A stretch of DNA of 64,000 bases, taken from NCBI RefSeq assembly GCF_043641665.1, contig NC_092183.1, forward strand, positions 21,982,501 through 22,046,500. Reading direction: 5' to 3'. Source of the stretch: Enoplosus armatus. Taxonomy: Eukaryota > Chordata > Actinopteri > Centrarchiformes > Enoplosidae. This document shows, piece after piece, positions 35,129 to 47,240 of this stretch. Position numbers and translations under genes: made by a program. Positions within the stretch are counted from its first letter, which is position 1, and each line of letters begins with the position of its first letter. The notes below the pieces were generated by a model. That model did not search any database. It was not told the origin of the DNA and saw only the letters and a program-made list of their open reading frames with translations.

Positions 35129-35856
35129 TTGTTGATATCTCATCATATTCCTCCTCAGTTAAAAAGGGTAAATGTTCCGCAACAGTCAAGTTATACTGGA
35201 TTATATAATCCATAAAGTCTATTTAGCATTTTTGCTTAGTGATGCCTAAAGCAGTGAGCGCCTGGCAGCGCTGCCACCCACAGAACTTGGCTTGCAAACC
35301 TTGCCACCATGTCCAAGTCCTGATACTCCCTGCCCTTCACCAACAGGGAACTGTAATACTGTATTCCAGCTGCATCTTATTGCCACTTGCAGGTTAATGT
35401 TATTTTTTTTAAATCTCATTTGACTGCCACCTCAGTGTTATTGAGGTGAGAGTAGAATTTAAAGCTGCACTAAACACTATGTTCTATTTTACAAATGAAT
35501 CATATGTCTATGGGTAACGTGAAATAAATATATTGCACATCTTTTTTATGCACATTTTCAATTTGTGCAGTGGAAATGCCGCAAATTTGAAGAAAAATAA
35601 ATCCAAATATGGCAAAACGTTTTTTTACACTTTACAGAGGTGGAAAAGTTGACGGAAAATAGCAACAGAGGGAAACATCAGATCTGTGTGGAGCGATGAG
35701 GAGGCTGTAACCTTCCTCAAATGAATCCATGAAGCAAACACAAACGTCATATTTCCAACATGATTTTTCCTCATTTAATTTGCATTGTCTTTTGCCAATT
35801 TGCGTGTAAAAATTGCGCTGCAATTGAATGGAGTTTTTTTTTTTTTTTACCTCTTT
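35129..35856. other. Intergenic DNA, nothing recognised
   Basis: AT-rich with a T14-type run near 35840. No gene. Confidence 0.4.
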
Positions 35857-36250
35857 TAGCTAATGGTTTTGGTTGTAGGACCAGCAGGCAGCTGTTCTGC
35901 AGCTCTGATAAACTCATTGTGCACTACTACCTGCAGCGGATAGACAAAGTTCAAGTTAATGTTCATGAGCATATTGGAGCATTTAGCAGCTAAAGAGCCA
36001 GGTATTTTTCTCAGGAGTTGGTGGAAACCAGTACAGAGCTCTAAGTAAAGTGAATATTGGACTTGCATTCCTCCGATGGACACAAACATGGCTCCAGATG
36101 AATGCTAATGTTGCCCACATCCGCTGAATGTGTGTATCTGTTTGCTAACACTTTCACCAATGACAACTTTGCAAGGCAAAGTCAGATTATGTGTTTTCAG
36201 CTGGTTCCACTATCCCCACGTGGCCAGGAAAGAGCAGTTTAAGGCAGCAT
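35857..36250 (+). repeat. Interspersed repeat R2, copy 2
   Basis: ttttagctaatggttttggt, then gagcatttagcagctaaaga, ttctcaggagttggtgga and agctggttccactatcccca, in the same order as 27911-28380. Confidence 0.65.
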
Positions 36251-37276
36251 GTGCCTAAAAATGCTCCTAATACCACCACAAACTGGCCAATGATCTAATT
36301 AATTATAGAGATAAAATTAATTATTTGTGTTATTTGTGTTTAAGTCCTATAGAATAAAAAGATCCTGAAAAGGGGCATGGCAATCTAGTTGAAATCAATA
36401 TCATGATACTAATATGAATATAGATCACAATATGGAAAATACATGCAAAATTACATGTAAAATCGGCAAATTGGTGTTCAGTGTAATAAACTGTGCTCCA
36501 TGCTTCATTAGACAAAACTAAATGTGTAAAAACAAAAACCTTCAGTTACTCGTTTGGTTTGGTTTTTCATAACTGTGTGCTGGGAATCCTTAATTTGGAC
36601 AGGGATCACCGAGTCTTTCTTGACTGGAGCTGCATTTAGACACGGAGGAGGCCTGGCTGAAAGAAATGGTGACTATGTCAGTTGTACAATAAATGTGTGA
36701 TGAAACAAACAGCACGGAACGCCCATATGTCAGCGGTGGAAAACACTGGCTGACTTTTCATTTAAAGTAAATACCTGTTCAGTGTGATAGTTTAATGCTA
36801 CTTGTAGGTGCAATGCAGAGGGGTGCTGGGCCAGGCCATGTCAGGCTCACTGCGCCCCCCCAACCCCCACCCTGAGAAACTGCCTGGCTGCTGTCCTGCC
36901 ACTTTACAGCTCCAGGCGCCTGGCAGGTGAACTTGTAGGCTGCAGAGTCTTGGCCACTCTCTGCAGTGCAGATGCCCTGCAAGCTGGGCCAGAGCAGCAG
37001 CCAGCCCCAGATAGCAAAATACGGTGAGATATTGTCAGGCAACAGTATTCAGTCTACAGCGATGCCTGATGTTGAAACCAAATCGGACGGAAGCGCTCGT
37101 TACGTTTAAAGTTGAATAAATGTCAAGAAATTATGATGATCATGATACTGGATCAGTACTCACCTATTATCTAAACGGGCACAAGGATAGAACTTTAGTT
37201 GATTTTGATTTATGTATTGTAATTAACAACTATGAACATGTTCTTTATCTATACAACATTTGTACAACGTGACATT
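36251..37276. other. Intergenic DNA, nothing recognised
   Basis: No gene or confident repeat. Confidence 0.4.
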
Positions 37277-37792
37277 GGCTAGGTTTCCGTCCGAACGTAG
37301 CGCAAATTTTTGCTGAATTTCGAGAAAAATTGGCAAAACAAAATGCGAAAGTGTGAATGTTTGGTGGGTATTGAGTTGGTTGACTGAGACAGGCAGCTGG
37401 TGGCGCAAATTTCACTGTCAGGTACCCTTAAACCACTGCAGATGAGAGCGTAGCGAGATGATGTAATTAAAAAGAGCTCTGGTCGAAGCTCAAACGATGG
37501 AAAACCATGTGGGAAACATGATGGAAATATGACATTTCATATGACGTTTGTTTCGCGTGTTCATTTGAGAAGGGTCACCTCATCTCCTCGTCGCTCGGAG
37601 ATCTGATGTTTTCATCTGCCTCTACGTTTCATCTTATCAGCTATGCGGACGCTTGTCTCCATTGTCAACATTCCCATCTTTTCCACATCGGCCAAGAGTG
37701 AAAACTTTTTCTGGTTTCTGTTTCTACTTTTTTCTTTTTTTTGGAATGCGCAAATTGAAAATGCACATAAAAACTGGTGGATGGAAACTCAC
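37277..37792. mobile_element. MITE-like element with 'aggtttccgtcc' ends
   Basis: The left end ctaggtttccgtccgaacg and the right end ctggtggatggaaact are imperfect inverse matches. Interior words (gcgcaaattt, aatgcgcaaattgaaaatgc, acataaaaactgg) match a fish MITE family whose copies begin aggtttccatcca. No coding capacity. Confidence 0.6.
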
Positions 37793-37834
37793 AAAGCAAA
37801 AGTGGATAATGCAACATCAGTCACCATTAGAGTA

Positions 37835-38430
37835 GTGCAGCGTTTGCAAAGCATTTCCCCTGACGCACCTAACCTTATTATGGGGGATTTTAATCACTGC
37901 TCGATGGATAAGTCCCACGGTCATGTTTTTTGTTTTTTTTTCAGTAGGTTACCTGTCCTACGAGACATGGTAAGGTGCTGGACCTTTGTTATGGGACCAT
38001 TGGAGGAGCCAACAAATCTTCTTGCAAAGCTCCTGATCATTAATTTAGCTGCAGTCTGAAGAGGACGTCATGGTGCAGTCTGAGGACTCTATTCAGGAGC
38101 TAAACCACTTGAATGTACAAAGTGGGACATTTTCAAAGAATCCTGTGCTGATTTGGACAAATGTACTGACACAGTATCATGTTATATTAGTTTCTGTGAA
38201 AATATGGTAATTCCTCGCTGTATAATCTTTTCTAATAATAAACCTTGTATTAGTAAATCCCTTAAACAACTATTGAATGAGAGGAAACTAACCTTTTATC
38301 AGGGGGACAGCACTCAACAAGAAGAAATGATAACTCTTGTGCAGCCTGAGAAGGCCTCAAATCTAGGGTTGGAATGAAGATTAAAAAGAGAAACGTGGAT
38401 TAATATGGCACACAATTGTACGTAAATCAC
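37835..38430 (+). pseudogene. LINE (L2/Rex1-type) endonuclease-to-RT linker remnant
   Basis: Frames encode SPDAPNLIMGDFNHCSMDKS, the APE-endonuclease 'GDFN' motif of fish non-LTR elements. A shifted frame then reads VLDLCYGTIGGANKS and KAPDH, the 'SDH' end of the endonuclease in decayed form. Further on come CYISFCENMVIPRC and NNKPCISKSLKQLLNERKL, the linker before the reverse transcriptase. At least two frame changes and stops are present and the reverse transcriptase itself is missing. A dead, truncated copy lying directly after the MITE at 37277-37792. Confidence 0.75.
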
Positions 38431-39384
38431 AGAGAGGTGCTTGACAAATCAATGTCTTTTTAAATATATCTTATAATACAACAGCAGAAGGTATCCAGAC
38501 TTTGGAGGGGCTCTACCGTGGTTCCAGTGGCTAAAGTCGCCCCTTAAACAGGTGGCTCCCCAGCCCTCATTTAATTTAAAATATCTTGGCAGTAGGCACA
38601 TTGAGACGATATTGATTGAATTATTATATGTAGTTCTTGCAATGTCGGCCAATGACAGACTTATACCAACAGCCTACATCCGGTGACTCAACTCAATGTT
38701 GAATAAACACTGAGAGGCCAGTAGCCGTGCCAGGCCTGATGCTACAGCTATTAATCTGTGGAAAATGAATTATTGTGTATTATCTATCTGCCTTATATAG
38801 AGCCTGTTCAGTGTATAAACTGTGAAGTAGCCACGGGAAATGCAATGTCATCATCTAAAATGCATCTTAAAAACAAGAGAACGGTCACTTTCGTCAATTC
38901 GACAGCGGATCAGTTTGGAATATTGCAGGGAGTAATGGAAGAAGAATGAGCGGCCACAGTGGGCTGTCAGATGAAGAGCAGTCTTGCATAGCCAGACCTA
39001 TCTCCACACTTTGTTTTAGCGATGAAGAGCTGCAGGCGACGGGCTGCACACCTCCAACTTCCCAGCGAGGTAACAAACTCCTTTCACTGTGCCCTGCTGT
39101 TCGCAAATCAGATCACGGTTGCTCACAGAATGATGGAGGCCAATTATTACCTGACTTCTTTAGTAGACTCTTTGTGACCTACAGTATTATTAAACCACAT
39201 TTGCCTATCTCCAGTAACCACAGGTGTCGCCAAATCAGCCAGGACTGAAATCTTACGGATTACAACTGCTAACGTTTTATTTGATGGCCTTGCTGCCCTG
39301 GCATTTGGTCTCTGTGTCCTTGAAAAAAAAAACCCACCAAAGGCCAAGAGGCCTTGCCCATAAAATGATGAAATTCCGTGCCTG
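38431..39384. other. Intergenic DNA, nothing recognised
   Basis: No gene supported. Confidence 0.4.
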
Positions 39385-39545
39385 GACTATACGCTACATG
39401 GTCAGCACCAAACAGCAGATAGACAAAGTTAGCAACTAGCTAGTGAGGAAAGTGGAACATAGCTAACAGCTAAAGGGCCAGATATTTTTTTTGCAGGAGT
39501 TGGTGGTGCACAGACTCACAGGTCTATTTAAATAAAGTAGAAAGT
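39385..39545 (+). repeat. Interspersed repeat R2, copy 3 (short)
   Basis: accaaacagcagatagacaa, agttagcaactagctagtga, acagctaaagggccagatat and gcaggagttggtgg match the middle of copies 1 and 2. Confidence 0.65.
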
Positions 39546-40933
39546 ATCCATATGCTGTCAATACAGCACAGGGGAGGTTGGTCTCTGTTGCCTGTGATGT
39601 TGCTATATTTATAGTGATTGTACCCCCCCCCGACAATAGCCATAGCAGAGGTAATATAATAAATTGTTGCAGTGGAGATCAATGTCTGTGGGAAGAGGCG
39701 AGGGAGGAAGGGAGCATGTCTCATTGTTCCTGCTCTCTGTGTTTCCACTCTTTAAGGCAGATCCCCGGCTGCCTGTATGACGGATGGCGACCATTCTGGA
39801 GTGGCCGTTTGGTACTTGGCATCAAGGTGGACTGGGAGCCTGGGGCCGTCAGGTCGGAGATGGCGGCCGTCCCCAGCGCTCTGCAGACGGGGCCCCTAGG
39901 GTCCTCGGCTCTGCCTAGATGGAAAGGAGGCGCCATAAATCAGCCTGTCTGGGGGGCTGTGCTCTGCCTCACCATCCATCTCATCCCCCGCTCCCGGATG
40001 GGGAAGACGGGGCAAGAGGGGTTGGGAGGCAGAGGGTAGAAGGGGTTCGCATACCTGGGGAGAGGGAGGAGGAGCTGCAGGGAGGCAGGGGCAGGGCAGG
40101 GGTCTCTACCAGCCCAATGATCCAATAACCCAGGGGCCAGGAGACACTGTGAAGAGAGGAACCACCAGAGAGAGGCCTCACCAAGAGTCTGGAGCCGCTA
40201 CTGTACATTACCCGACTGAAACAGGCCTTATGTAGTGTAGGAAAAAAAAAAGCTTTAAGGATAATTCCAGTTAATCGCAACCGGGGTCTTATTTCCAATC
40301 ATTAACATTATCATTGTAATCAGCAAGTTAATTGGTGAAATCTGGCAACACATTGGCATTGCTAATTATTTCATTGATTGTTATCCGCTATAAAAAGTCG
40401 AATCCCTCTTTAATCCTGTGCTAACTGTAACCCAGTGCACTGCAGGTACTCCTGAAGACAGAAGATAGGCTGTCCAAACTGTGCTCAAACCTTCCAGCCA
40501 CAGCAGCTTCACACTGACACAGATATTATACAAATCACTATACATATATAGACACCAGAGGAAACTGTAACCCAGTAGAGAAAATTATTCTATTTTCAGT
40601 ATTATTTTCTTCTGCTATAAAAAAAAACCACACACACACACTTGGTGTCTTATTGGTTAGATAGTGGAGTGAAAGCTTCCCATTGGAGGAAAGTAAATGA
40701 AGTCCCGTCAGTGGTGGTGGTGATGGTGATGACACGGGTGTGGTAGGACTGGGTCACAAGGACTAAGAACGGATTCAAAACGGACTGAATTGATTCATAC
40801 CTGGAACTTACTGATGTGAACATATCAAAGGACCTGAACTTTGTCGCACGTATAGGAAGAATCTGGTCATTTTTAAACCTGGGCACCTTTTTTTTTTTTC
40901 TTTACAAATGTTGGTGTCTTAATGAGTAATAGT
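39546..40933. promoter_or_regulatory. GC-rich block and candidate conserved element
   Basis: 39740-40200 is GC-rich and unique-looking (gaggcgccataaatcagcc at 39928). 40265-40400 holds closely packed homeobox-type words: tccaatcattaacattatca, cagcaagttaattggtg, and gctaattatttcattgattg. Open frames through the GC-rich block have no protein family signature. The element call is from composition only. Confidence 0.3.
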
Positions 40934-41205
40934 TGGAATTGGTCCAGTAGATCGCCTCGGCTGGCAGCTGCATACGAGCTGCAATGGCTGCAACTTAATC
41001 CTTGCGGGGCAGTTGTGCCCACTAAAAGTGGCAGGCTCAGATTGTCATTCTAAGTGTCTGACAACATTATGGAGAGGATCCCTGCAGAGATAGACCTTTT
41101 TCTTACAGAGTAAGGTCCTTTTTGTTCAACCAGAAACGGAGATCTCGCTCTGAAATCTTGCGAGAGCTGAGTTGTTTTTGAGAGTGAGTGTTTCTGGTTA
41201 TAGTC
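40934..41205 (+). repeat. Interspersed repeat R3, copy 1
   Basis: Shares with 59511-59805 the words ggaattg(g/a)tccagtagat, gtctgacaacattatgga, ggatccct(g/a)cagagataga, and gctctgaaatct(t/c)gcgagag in the same order. Noncoding; class uncertain. Confidence 0.7.
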
Positions 41206-41704
41206 ATGTGATCCTTTGTTAATATAAGAATATTAGATTAGAGCAGCTTTAAAGCAATGCAACACTCTAACATAACTTAGATCAGATCTGAGGGCAAAAA
41301 ATACTGGGAGATCCCAAATGTAAAGCAGGCTCACAAGTGCTTTTTCAATCATCATCACAACTCCTCTAACTAAACATTCACCAAAATCTTTCAAATCAGA
41401 CCAGACTGCATATTTTGAACTTTAAATTTAAAGGTCTACTAGCAGCAGCAATGTGAGCAGCATTAAATGTATGTATCCAGACCTGTCACTCCTTACCTAG
41501 GATAATTATTTGATTTAAAAAAAATGATTTGAAATGTTATATTAAGTGTTTCTACTATACAGCCACTGATGCTGCTTGTTACTGAGGTCTGAGAGGGTGG
41601 GAGTCAGAGCATGAGTGCATATCAAAGGGTAACAAGACGAAGCTGAGACTGATTTTGATTGTATGAGTGGGAGCTGGTGTGTGTGTGTGAGCATTGATGT
41701 GAAT

Positions 41705-41754
<50 letters not shown>

Positions 41755-41872
41755 CTGTGGCAGTAGCAGGGGTCGAGCAGAGAAGGCTTTCGCTCCATAT
41801 CTTCAAACAGCGGCATGGTTCTGTGCAGCAGGGCGCTGCAGACGGTGGCAGCGCCGGGGGCTGTCAGGGTGG
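41206..41872. other. Intergenic DNA with TG24 microsatellite
   Basis: A pure TG tract spans about 41707-41754. Otherwise nothing recognised. Confidence 0.6.
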
Positions 41873-42162
41873 CTGAGAGGAGTCACACTGCTTCAAAAAA
41901 ACAAGACACAACTGCAGGGCAGAGCATCTGATCCAAGCACGCGCCTCAACCCTCCAACCAGCGCAACAAGGAGGGGAGAGGAGGGGAGAGGGTGACTTCT
42001 CTATTCGCCGCTGCCTAACTCTCTCCAGTGCAAACAAGAGAGAAGAACTGAAGAAGCTACCATTACAGCCCGTCATGCAGCTTAAACACCCTGCTCCATC
42101 TCCCTCCATCTCTCCTCCTGGGAGTGGAGAACCAGAAAATGTGCCAAAAGCTAGAGAATAAA
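41873..42162 (+). repeat. Local duplication, copy 1
   Basis: Starts ctgagaggagtcac and ends ccaaaagctagagaataa. Most of it recurs at 44593-44850, 2.7 kb away in the same orientation, including gcatctgatccaagcacgcg, cgccgctgcctaactctctc and tcctgggagtggaga. I do not know this as a dispersed family, so it may be a local duplication. Confidence 0.8.
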
Positions 42163-42239
42163 CTAAAAAAGATACATTTTCTTTAAAAAAAAAAAAAAGT
42201 GCTCACACAGCATGAATAAGTTCACATGTAATGCTGTTA

Positions 42240-42473
42240 AGTTTAAATCTTCAAAGTGGCAGTAGTATTTGAAAACGCAGCAATGGTAGCAGTAATAGTT
42301 GGAGTAGTTCAAGCTGAGGTTGTAATAATAGCAGAGGTGTAGCGGTAGAGATTGAAGTACTACAGTAGTAGTAGCAGAAATAGCTGTAATGGTGGAATTA
42401 TTAGAGCACGGATGATAAAGTAGTATTTACAGTAATAGTGGTAAAAGCCGAAGCAGTGGAAGCAGCAAAATAT

Positions 42474-42513
<40 letters not shown>

Positions 42514-42595
42514 AAGGCTATCATATTAGTTGTAGGAGTACACAAACAATAGCAGTATTTGTAACAATAGTAGTAGCGGTGCAGTAATCAGCTGT
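42240..42595. repeat. Degenerate GTA/GCA trinucleotide tract with TG insert
   Basis: Many gtagtagcag-like words from 42250 to 42470, a TG tract (42476-42511), then more (agtagtagcggtgcag). Imperfect trinucleotide repeat DNA. Confidence 0.6.
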
Positions 42596-42759
42596 ACAGG
42601 TACATTTACTAAGTATCGTACCTATGGACAGTTTTGCGGTATTTGTCTGACAGCTGCTTTACTGGTTACTTGGCAGGTAAAGATTTTACACTGAACATGA
42701 GACAAGCTAAATACACAACGATCTAAACACAAAGGTCCCTTCACTAGCTATGAGGCAGA

Positions 42760-43608
42760 GGTGCTTTCTAGTCTCTAGTCTTGGTTATAAAGTCCTAAGT
42801 TAAGTCCAAGTCCTAAATGTTGTGTTTTGAATCCTAAACAAAGTCATTATGCAGCCCTCACCAAATGTAACATTTAATAAACAGTTAATAAAGTAAATTT
42901 ACATAAGTAGTGCTTTTTTTTTCACACTCTGACACATGTCTGTTGTCAGAGTTGATTCACGGCAGACTTTTATATAACTCGGGGAGGATCAAGTCATTCC
43001 AAGTCAAAAGGCTAAAGTTCCAGTGAAGTCAAGTTACAAGCAAGCACCAACCTCTGGGTCTGAAAAGTGAAGACAATGCCTAAGTGCCTTACACTTTCAT
43101 TCTTTCTAATGGCCAGCAGGGGGCAACTCCACGGTTTTGTAAAACTAAGTTCGATTGTATAGAAGTCTATGAGAAAATGACCACTTCTCACTTGATTTAT
43201 TACCTCATGAGTTTATGGTCTCATTCGCTAGTTTCAAGTCTTCTTCAATACAGCATGATATGTTACGTTTTGTAAATTATGGCCCCATTTAGAGTAAAAT
43301 AAATGATAAAGCAGGGTATGCTTTATGGTGGGGCTATCATGTGATTGACAGGTCGCTACCACGGCGATTCATCAGGATTGAGGTGTTCAGTTGTACTACA
43401 AGACACTCTAGGAGTCGGCTGTTCGTTTTTTCCGGAAAGTACTGTAGTCGGTAGTCCACAAACCAATGGGTGACATCACGGTGGCTACATCCACTTCTTT
43501 TATACAGTCTGTGGTTTCAAGTCTTTCATGATTTTTTCAAGTCTTATCAATTCAGATTTATGACTCAAGTCTTAAGTCCAAGTCAAGTTACTCAAGTCCA
43601 CACCTATG
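42760..43608. repeat. Degenerate AAGTC-type repeat, interrupted
   Basis: 42760-43038 and 43515-43608 are built from aagtc words (aagtccaagtcctaaatg, ttcaagtctttc, cttaagtccaagtcaagtta), a pattern common in fish noncoding repeats. Repeat R1 copy 2 (43041-43514) lies exactly between, so it inserted into this older repeat. Confidence 0.65.
43041..43514. repeat. Interspersed repeat R1, copy 2
   Basis: caagcaccaacctctgggtc, attctttctaatggccagca, tgtgattgacaggtcgctac and gtagtccacaaaccaatggg match copy 1 at 18060-18460, ending cttttatacagtctgtgg. Confidence 0.65.
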
Positions 43609-44592
43609 ACTTTCAGTGCTCTCAACCAGATCTCAGCTCAGATTCAGCAAATGCAGCTTGCTCACCTGATGGCAAGTGTTCACATGTGGGGGTGGGATGG
43701 AAATCAATGTCTCTGCTCAAAGATGGTCTCTGGTGTCAGATGTGAGTGTCCTCCTTGACTCCTGGCCGATGACCTTTGACCTCTTCCCAGTGGATGCTGT
43801 GAGTAGTTTTAGTCTGGTGTCGACGGACGGCTGATGACGTCTGTTTCGGCCGTTCATTCAGTCTCTTGTCTTGACATACGCCACTCCAGTCTTCATCTCA
43901 GGTGGATCCTGTCTTTAGGGTGAATCAGCAGAGATCTTAATGTGTTGAATATGACCAGGTTTCCACACTCATGTCCACGTGTCCCCATTATGACGCTTGC
44001 ATGCAGTTGAAATCTCCAAAAGCTGGTGTGGCTCTTTAAGCATACATCATTTACATATATTCTCTATATACACACATGCGGTTTTGCTGTAGATGTATCC
44101 AGAGGAGGAACCATTATAGTTCATAATTGGAGACCATTGCCCTGCTGAGGACACTGTGTTTACATTCTTCCATTTATTGTGATAATGCGACCAGTCACCA
44201 GTGGTGGCTGCTATGTCATAATCAACTTCTTGCCTTAAAAAAGGAGGAATCACCGGACCAACCGGAGCTCCAAACGTATAGTGGGGCCTGTTAGACTTCT
44301 GAGGCTCTGAAACCAAAAGCCATATTGGACCAGGGTCTCATCAGGGGTACACAGGCAATCGGAAGCACAGCTGAAAGCCTCCCTTTGCAAAGCCCGGTAC
44401 GTCAGTATTAGAAGTTTCAAATGAGTTAAAATGTCCACAGAAAGCCAGTGGAGAGACGTTGTCTTTGCTCAGTGATCACTGAATCATTGCAGCTATATTT
44501 CAGCACATTTGATTTTCCACACTTTTGTGAGTGAGAGACAGTTTTCAAGAGTTAATTGTTTCTATGTAACAGCCACGGCAGTTCCACTGGCC
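43609..44592. other. Intergenic DNA, nothing recognised
   Basis: No gene, RNA or confident repeat. Confidence 0.4.
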
Positions 44593-44850
44593 CTGAGAGG
44601 AGTCACGCCACTTCAAAAAACAGCATCTGATCCAAGCACGCGCCTCCATCCGCCAACCACCACAACAAGGAGGAGAGGGCGACTCCTCTGTCCGCCGCTG
44701 CCTAACTCTCTCTGGTGCCAACAAGAAAGAAGAGGTGCAAAAGTCACCATTACAGCCCGTCACACATCTTAAACACCCTGCTCCACCTCCCTGCGCCGCT
44801 CCTCCTGGGAGTGGAGAAGCAGAAAATGTGCCAAAAGCTACAGAATAAAT
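44593..44850 (+). repeat. Local duplication, copy 2
   Basis: Counterpart of 41873-42162, slightly shorter through small deletions. Confidence 0.8.
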
Positions 44851-44865
44851 AACAGAGCCGGAGAG

Positions 44866-44870
<5 letters not shown>

Positions 44871-44899
<29 letters not shown>
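44871..44899 (+). repeat. G29 homopolymer
   Basis: Twenty-nine consecutive G right after the second duplicate. Strong G-quadruplex potential; true length is uncertain in any assembly. Confidence 0.9.
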
Positions 44900-44900
<1 letters not shown>

Positions 44901-44999
44901 GGCCCGCTTCAAATGAATGCTAATTCCACTAACACCCCCCCATCACACCATCACTGCACCCCACCACCAACAACTTTGTTCACATATTGATGTGTTCTG

Positions 45000-45410
45000 C
45001 AATCAACTTCAATGGCACGAGCCATCTTGTGGGAAGGGAGGACGATCAAGCCGGGGAATGGAAGAGAGAGAGAAAGTAGGGAAAAAAAAGAGGGGGAAAG
45101 TGAAATGGGGGTCCCAGATTATTTCTTCACTCGAGCCCAACCACTGGTTTCATTAGCCCCCCCATTAATTAGCCTCCTTGAGCTCATTTGCAAGTCAATG
45201 GCTGTGGCTGTAGGACCGGCGGCTTTGAGCCGCAGCGCCCCTGTGATCTCTGGGTCCTCCAGCCCCTCCACCCCTCACACACTGGATGCAAGCCTTCCTG
45301 ACAATTAGTACAAAAGAGATTCATGCTCCGTATAGCCAATACATTATTCATATTTTCTCCTCACTTAAATAAATCATAATGTTCTTGAGGGTTTTACTTA
45401 AACAACATGC
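45000..45410. promoter_or_regulatory. Candidate conserved noncoding element
   Basis: Includes ccattaattagcctccttg (about 45161), cagattatttcttcactc, and ctgacaattagtacaaaag (about 45298), and cacttaaataaatcataatg. Unique-looking with no consistent frame. Inferred from composition. Confidence 0.35.
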
Positions 45411-46550
45411 TTTCTCTCCCTCTCTCTCTCCCGGCCCACTCTCTCAGCTAACATCCAAATGAAGTGGGTTCGCAATGACCTTGTCCCACATTTGGGTCAC
45501 TCCCGCATTCCCCCTTCAAGATGATCATCATGGGTCTGAGAAAAGAGGACAGTTCGTCCACTAGTCTACCCTCTCATGTCTGAAAGGACGCATCAGACCC
45601 CACGCCTTTAACTTCTAAGAATTCCACAGTTTCAGATTTATCGGAACAGCGTTCCGCTTTTATTATGCAGGGTCGGTTTTGATGCGTCCGACTAATCATC
45701 ACCACCCCCACCCCCACCCCCCAATCGACGCTTGGCTTGAAAGTCCTCCTGAGTTCTGACTGCTCCCTTAGAAAACAAGCCATCGTCTGGAGGATCACGG
45801 GCCTCGATGCCTCTTATGTCCTCTGCACTGATCTGTTAGCAGTGTTGTGCTGGACCAGCGCAGTCTGGACAGAGCAGAGCAGCTGTCTCAATGATTTAGC
45901 AGCCCTTTGTACTATTATTCATCTGACTGGAGGGAGTCAGTGTCCAGCTGAGGGCCTGCATCTTTTATGACCACTTGCAGTCCATTCAGACAAAGGTACT
46001 TCCATGGAATACATTCGGGACCCGCAGCACATGTATATTGATGTATATGGTTGCATATTGATTTTGAACATCTTTATTTCATTGTGAAAAGGAGCACACG
46101 CGCTATGCGCTAAGATATGAATTTCTTGGGTTACCTTTTAAATTGTCTGTCTTGCTTTTTCCCTCTTGTTGACGTTGATATCATTAGACAGATTCTGTCA
46201 TATTTCCTGGCGCGCTTGTCGTGTTGGTTAATCCATCAATGCCTGTCCGACAGCTGTCTCTCTTTTAGCTGCAAACTCATTTGGAAAGTTGCACAGTGCA
46301 CTTCAAGGTACATAATCCTCCACTTTCTCCCTCAGAAGTTCCTCAGCCTCACTTTGGCTGTTGTGCATTTGAGTGCTTTACTCCAGCATCGCCAGGTCCG
46401 GGAGATCTGAGACTTCAGCGTAGACACAGCTAGCCTGTCACTTGAGACTGGGTAGAAACAGGTGATGCAATTAGCCAGCGGAGAACATGTTTATCTGTCA
46501 GCCCAAAGACAGGATGGGATGGCTTTGAGGAGAAGGAGAAGGAGAAGGAG
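45411..46550. other. Intergenic DNA, TC tract
   Basis: TC tract near 45412-45432. No gene recognised. Confidence 0.4.
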
Positions 46551-47240
46551 AACGGGGGGGGGGGGGCTCGCATTGCCCCTTTTAAGTGTGTACAGGCTAT
46601 TAGACTATTTCACAGAACTCATTTTCAGATACAAAAAGGGGAATGCCGGTGCTTCCATTGCCCCCCCTCACCCAATTAGGAGAAGAATCCCCCTTCTTCA
46701 GCATTTATTACACCTATTCAGTATTCTGGATGCTGCTATCAGTTTTCCATAACTAGGCTGCACAAAGAGCAAACGCTCCATTTGGTGTGATTTGTTGCCC
46801 CGCTTGACCACTTCTTTGTCTCGGCCGGGCTGACTAAGCGCTGTGGAATGGGGCACCCCCGCTGTTTTATCAAGTCTGCTGAATCCATAATGAAATAAGT
46901 GAGGGCGACAGTGACAGTGGAGGGAGGGGAAGCGGAGGTAAGATCAACAGACCGCCTTATTTGAATCATTTAGGCAAGATGCAATTACGGCTGCGCCCGA
47001 CGCCGAGGAAACAGCCCATTTTAAAGGCAACACAAATCAATGAGCCCGGCGATGGTGATGTGTTTGACAGAAGTGCCTGTTAGTGGTATACTGCTGCTCT
47101 CAAGGATCATTACACACCCTGTAGACAATACATTATCACCAAAAGAGAGGAATGAAAACAGAGCAGTGGGAGGCAAGGAGGGGCCTCTGGGCCATCCGTA
47201 TTATGGCTTTGGACGGCCATTCGGAGATGGAAAATGACAC
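46551..47240. promoter_or_regulatory. Candidate conserved noncoding element
   Basis: After a G13 run (about 46554-46566) the sequence is unique-looking, with cacccaattaggagaag, ccataatgaaataagtga, and gatgcaattacggctgc. No consistent frame. Composition-based inference. Confidence 0.3.

Noticed and set aside
39578..40039. 153-residue frame in a GC-rich block
   Set aside because: No domain, overlapping frames on both strands are equally open, and no splice or start context.
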